DNA of 64,000 nt from Lawsonibacter faecis (GTDB taxonomy: Bacteria > Bacillota > Clostridia > Oscillospirales > Oscillospiraceae). A program made the position numbers and the translations under genes. A model generated the notes under the pieces. That model was not told the DNA's origin, ran no database searches, and was given only the letters and a program-made list of their open reading frames with translations. The stretch covers positions 1 to 64,000 of the forward strand of contig NZ_JACOPQ010000019.1 in the NCBI RefSeq assembly GCF_014287675.1, written 5' to 3'. Below are positions 62,349 through 64,000 of the stretch, piece after piece. Numbering within the stretch: the first letter of the stretch is position 1; each line of letters starts with the position of its first letter.

Positions 62349-62372
62349 AGTGTACTAATATCATAATACACT
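62349..62372 (-). promoter_or_regulatory. YtrA-type operator of the GntR/ABC operon
   Basis: AGTGTA (62349-62354) and TACACT (62367-62372) flank a 12-bp AT-rich spacer, 17 bp upstream of the gntR start. The two-half AGTGTA-N12-TACACT layout agrees with known YtrA sites. Confidence 0.7.
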
Positions 62373-62407
62373 GTATCACGCAGATGTCAAGTGCAGTAAA
62401 ATAATAC

Positions 62408-62458
62408 TTGACAGGTGGGAATTGCAGTTCTATACTAACACTACACCCCCGGGGGGTA
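62408..62458 (+). promoter_or_regulatory. csoR promoter with copper-box-like operator
   Basis: TTGACA (62408-62413), 17-nt spacer, TATACT (62431-62436). Just downstream, TACACCCCCGGGGGGTA (62442-62458) is the G/C-tract pseudo-palindrome typical of CsoR operators, placed to block transcription. Confidence 0.8.
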
Positions 62459-62490
62459 TTATCCACACTTGTGATACGGAGGGCACGCCC

Positions 62491-62754
62491 ATGATGGCCG
62501 ACGAAAAGAAAGTTACCCGTCTTTTGAAGACCGCCAGGGGACAACTGGACGGAATTCTCAAAATGGTGGAGGAGAACCGCTACTGCATTGATATCTCCCA
62601 GCAGATTATGGCCACCGAGGCCATATTGAACCGGGTGAACAAGGAGATTTTGACCGCCCACCTCAAGCACTGCGTCCAGGAGGCCAAGACCGACGAGGAG
62701 CGGGCGCAAAAGGTGGATGAACTTGCTGATACTCTGGGAAGAATATTGAAGTAG
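62491..62754 (+). CDS. csoR: CsoR-family copper-sensing repressor
   Basis: 87 residues, all-helical. KVTRLLKTARGQLDGILKMV is the family start. C32, H57 and C61 have the spacing of the Cu(I) ligands in Mycobacterium CsoR (Cys-x24-His-x3-Cys). Cu(I) binding releases the operator upstream. The gene precedes copA, its expected target. GGAGGG lies 7 nt before ATG 62491. FrmR or RcnR members differ at these ligands, so copper is the most likely signal. Confidence 0.9.
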   Translation: MMADEKKVTRLLKTARGQLDGILKMVEENRYCIDISQQIMATEAILNRVNKEILTAHLKHCVQEAKTDEERAQKVDELADTLGRILK

Positions 62755-62909
62755 CCCGGCGAGACCCGGAGCGGGGGCGCCCCCGCCCGGGGAAAGGGGC
62801 ATCCGCCAGGCCGCAAGCCCCGCCCTGCGCGGCGCCCGCGAGGGGGACGGGCGTCGTCTCCCGCCGGGGAATCCAACCCGCCTCTCCACTTTTCACGTAT
62901 GCAAAGGAA
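62755..62909. other. GC-rich csoR-copA spacer
   Basis: It holds a 16-bp perfect palindrome GCGGGGGCGCCCCCGC (62771-62786) and, at the right end, the SD GCAAAGGAAGG of the first copA start copy. No gene. Confidence 0.5.
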
Positions 62910-62968
62910 GGTGTCCCCATGAAGCAGAAATTCAACGTGACCGGCATGACCTGCCCGGCCTGCTCCGC
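62910..62968 (+). repeat. 59-bp direct repeat, first copy of the copA start
   Basis: From GGTGTCCCC through ATG 62919 and the first 16-17 codons (MKQKFNVTGMTCPACS). It recurs at 63119-63177 and 63328-63386 with a few base changes. Reading on, the frame leaves the copA sequence after SAP and stops at about 63131, giving a 70-residue peptide that keeps CxxC but not the rest of the domain. Confidence 0.9.
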
Positions 62969-63118
62969 TCCCCGCGAAAGCGCCGCTTTCGCCGGGGGCC
63001 CCTCTTATTTTATCTGCCGGGGCGAAATGAATCCGCCCGGCATCAAGGTTTCCCAGTGGGAAACGCTTGGGACGCGCCCGAAGGCGCGGATGGGCGGAGC
63101 ATACGAATCAGAAAGCGC
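62969..63118 (+). repeat. Multi-hairpin dispersed repeat, copy in the copA start, first
   Basis: 150 bp: TCCCC, stem GCGAAAGC..GCTTTCGC, CGGGGGCCCC, TTATTTTATCTGC, hairpin CGGGGCG..CCGCCCGG, ATCAAGGTTTCCC-loop-GGGAAACGCTTGGGACG, hairpin CGCCCGAAGGCGCG, GGATGGGCGGAGC. The block order equals that at 8912 and 9075 read on the opposite strand. Confidence 0.8.
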
Positions 63119-63177
63119 GGTGTCCCCATGAAGCAGAAATTCAACGTGACCGCCATGACCTGCCCGGCCTGCTCCGC
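63119..63177 (+). repeat. 59-bp direct repeat, second copy of the copA start
   Basis: Contains ATG 63128 and the codons for MKQKFNVTAMTCPACS (Gly9 changed to Ala). The SD is weakened because the sequence before GGTGTCCCC is now the repeat end. Confidence 0.9.
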
Positions 63178-63327
63178 TCCCCGCGAAAGCGCCGCTTTCG
63201 CCGGGGGCCCCTCTTATTTTATCTGCCGGGGCGAAATGAATTCGCCCGGCATCAAGGTTTCCCTGTGGGAAACGCTTGGGACGCGCCCGAAGGCACGGAT
63301 GGGCGGAGCATACGAATCAGAAAGCGT
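63178..63327 (+). repeat. Multi-hairpin dispersed repeat, copy in the copA start, second
   Basis: Nearly identical to 62969-63118, with a few substitutions (for example ATTCGCCC for ATCCGCCC and CCCTGTGGG for CCCAGTGGG). Offset is 209 bp. Confidence 0.8.
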
Positions 63328-63336
63328 GGTGTCCCC

Positions 63337-64000
63337 ATGAAGCAGAAATTCAACGTGACCGGCATGACCTGCTCGGCCTGCTCCGCCCATGTGGAGAAGG
63401 CCGTGGGCAAGGTGGAGGGCGTGGAGGGCGTCAGCGTCAATCTGCTGGGAAACTCCATGCTGGTGAACTACGACGACGCCAGGACGGACAGCGCCGCCGT
63501 CATCCAGGCGGTACAAGACGCGGGCTATGGGGCCTATCTCCCCGGCGCGGACTCCGCCGGAAAGGCCGCTGAAAAGGCGGCGGCCCCGGCCATGGACGAG
63601 GAATTGAAGCGCATGAAGCGGCGGCTTATCGTCTCCTTCTGCTTCCTGATCCCCCTGTTCTACATCGCAATGGGGCACATGATGGGCTGGCCCCTCCCCT
63701 CCCTCTTCCACGGCGTCCACAACGCCATGATTTTCGCCCTGCTCCAGTTCCTGCTGCTGCTGCCCATCATGTACGTCAACGACAAGTACTATAAGGTGGG
63801 CTTCAAAACCCTTTTTAAAGGCGCGCCCAATATGGACTCCCTCATCGCCATCGGCTCCGCCGCCGCCTTTGTGTACGGCATCGTGGCCCTCTTCAACATC
63901 GGCTGGGGGCTGGGCCACGGCGACACGGCCCTGGTGGAGCAGTGGTCCATGGACCTCTACTTCGAGTCGGCGGGCATGATTCTCACCCTCATCACTCTGG
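63337..64000 (+). CDS. copA: Copper-transporting P1B-type ATPase, N-terminal part
   Basis: The gene runs off the right edge; about 221 residues are visible. Residues 1-70 are a heavy-metal-binding domain with GMTCSACSAHVEKAV (C12, C15) and GVEGVSVNLLGNSM. A linker and the first membrane helices follow (LIVSFCFLIPLFYIAMGHMM; FALLQFLLLLPIMYV; MDSLIAIGSAAAFVYG), as in CopA exporters. csoR lies upstream. ATG 63337 is the third copy of the start; its SD region is AAAGCGTGGTG instead of the ancestral AAAGGAAGG, so translation may be weaker. The 59-bp repeat 63328-63386 lies over its start. Confidence 0.92.
   Translation, partial: MKQKFNVTGMTCSACSAHVEKAVGKVEGVEGVSVNLLGNSMLVNYDDARTDSAAVIQAVQDAGYGAYLPGADSAGKAAEKAAAPAMDEELKRMKRRLIVSFCFLIPLFYIAMGHMMGWPLPSLFHGVHNAMIFALLQFLLLLPIMYVNDKYYKVGFKTLFKGAPNMDSLIAIGSAAAFVYGIVALFNIGWGLGHGDTALVEQWSMDLYFESAGMILTLITL

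Noticed and set aside
62919..63131. Independent copZ-like copper chaperone genes
   Set aside because: The frames keep only the first 17 residues including CxxC and then enter the repeat; the rest of the HMA fold is missing.

Overview
The window is GC-rich, densely coded and has strong Shine-Dalgarno sites, SigA-type promoters (TTGACA-17-TATAAT) and gene content typical of high-GC anaerobic Clostridia. The fhs gene, anaerobic cobalamin pathway, flavodiiron protein, membrane pyrophosphatase, oleate hydratase and CsoR/CopA point to the Oscillospiraceae (Flavonifractor/Intestinimonas-like gut bacteria). This placement is inference from gene content and style, not a database match.

Layout. 1-6.9 kb: start of a GH3 glycosidase (cut by the window edge), a probable Cas3 C-terminal remnant, oleate hydratase, two lipoproteins (SLH plus serine-hydrolase; CapA-like) and a histidine-kinase remnant. 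6.9-23.7 kb: RNase Z, an orphan V-ATPase c-like protein, tRNA-Leu(CAA), MATE exporter, cytidylate-kinase-like protein, a beta-hydroxyacid dehydrogenase, an Fpg/Nei-like protein, fhs behind a ZTP riboswitch, a c-di-GMP pair (synthase plus phosphodiesterase), an orphan MsmK/UgpC-type ATPase and an XRE regulator. 23.8-47.6 kb: one long leftward run of 23 genes, beginning at a SigA promoter, a cobalamin riboswitch and a rho-independent terminator. It encodes the anaerobic corrin ring enzymes (cbiD, F, G, H, J, ET, A, C, K, L), the nucleotide loop and amidation steps (cobT, two CobU-like genes, cobS, cobC, cbiB, cobD, cobQ) and the tetrapyrrole front end from glutamyl-tRNA to precorrin-2 (hemA-sirC fusion, hemC, cobA-hemD fusion, hemB, hemL). 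No cobalt transporter or corrinoid adenosyltransferase is seen here. 47.7-64 kb: nucleoside salvage (deoC, udp, cdd), HPr, flavodiiron protein, TrkA/TrkH, a K+-dependent-type membrane pyrophosphatase, DUF2871 and DUF378 proteins, a TetR/MFS cluster, a YtrA-type GntR/ABC cluster, and csoR followed by copA (cut by the right edge).

Most unusual signal. A family of roughly 120-190 bp multi-hairpin repeats is scattered through the window: two copies downstream of tRNA-Leu, one at the 3' end of fhs, two at the 5' end of copA. In fhs and copA the repeats sit between long direct repeats (81 bp and 59 bp) of host gene sequence, so one intact gene end is always preserved. A related hairpin-rich 111-bp unit is repeated in frame inside cbiA and lengthens the protein by about 90 residues. 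This looks like a small non-autonomous repeat family associated with tandem duplication of its target.
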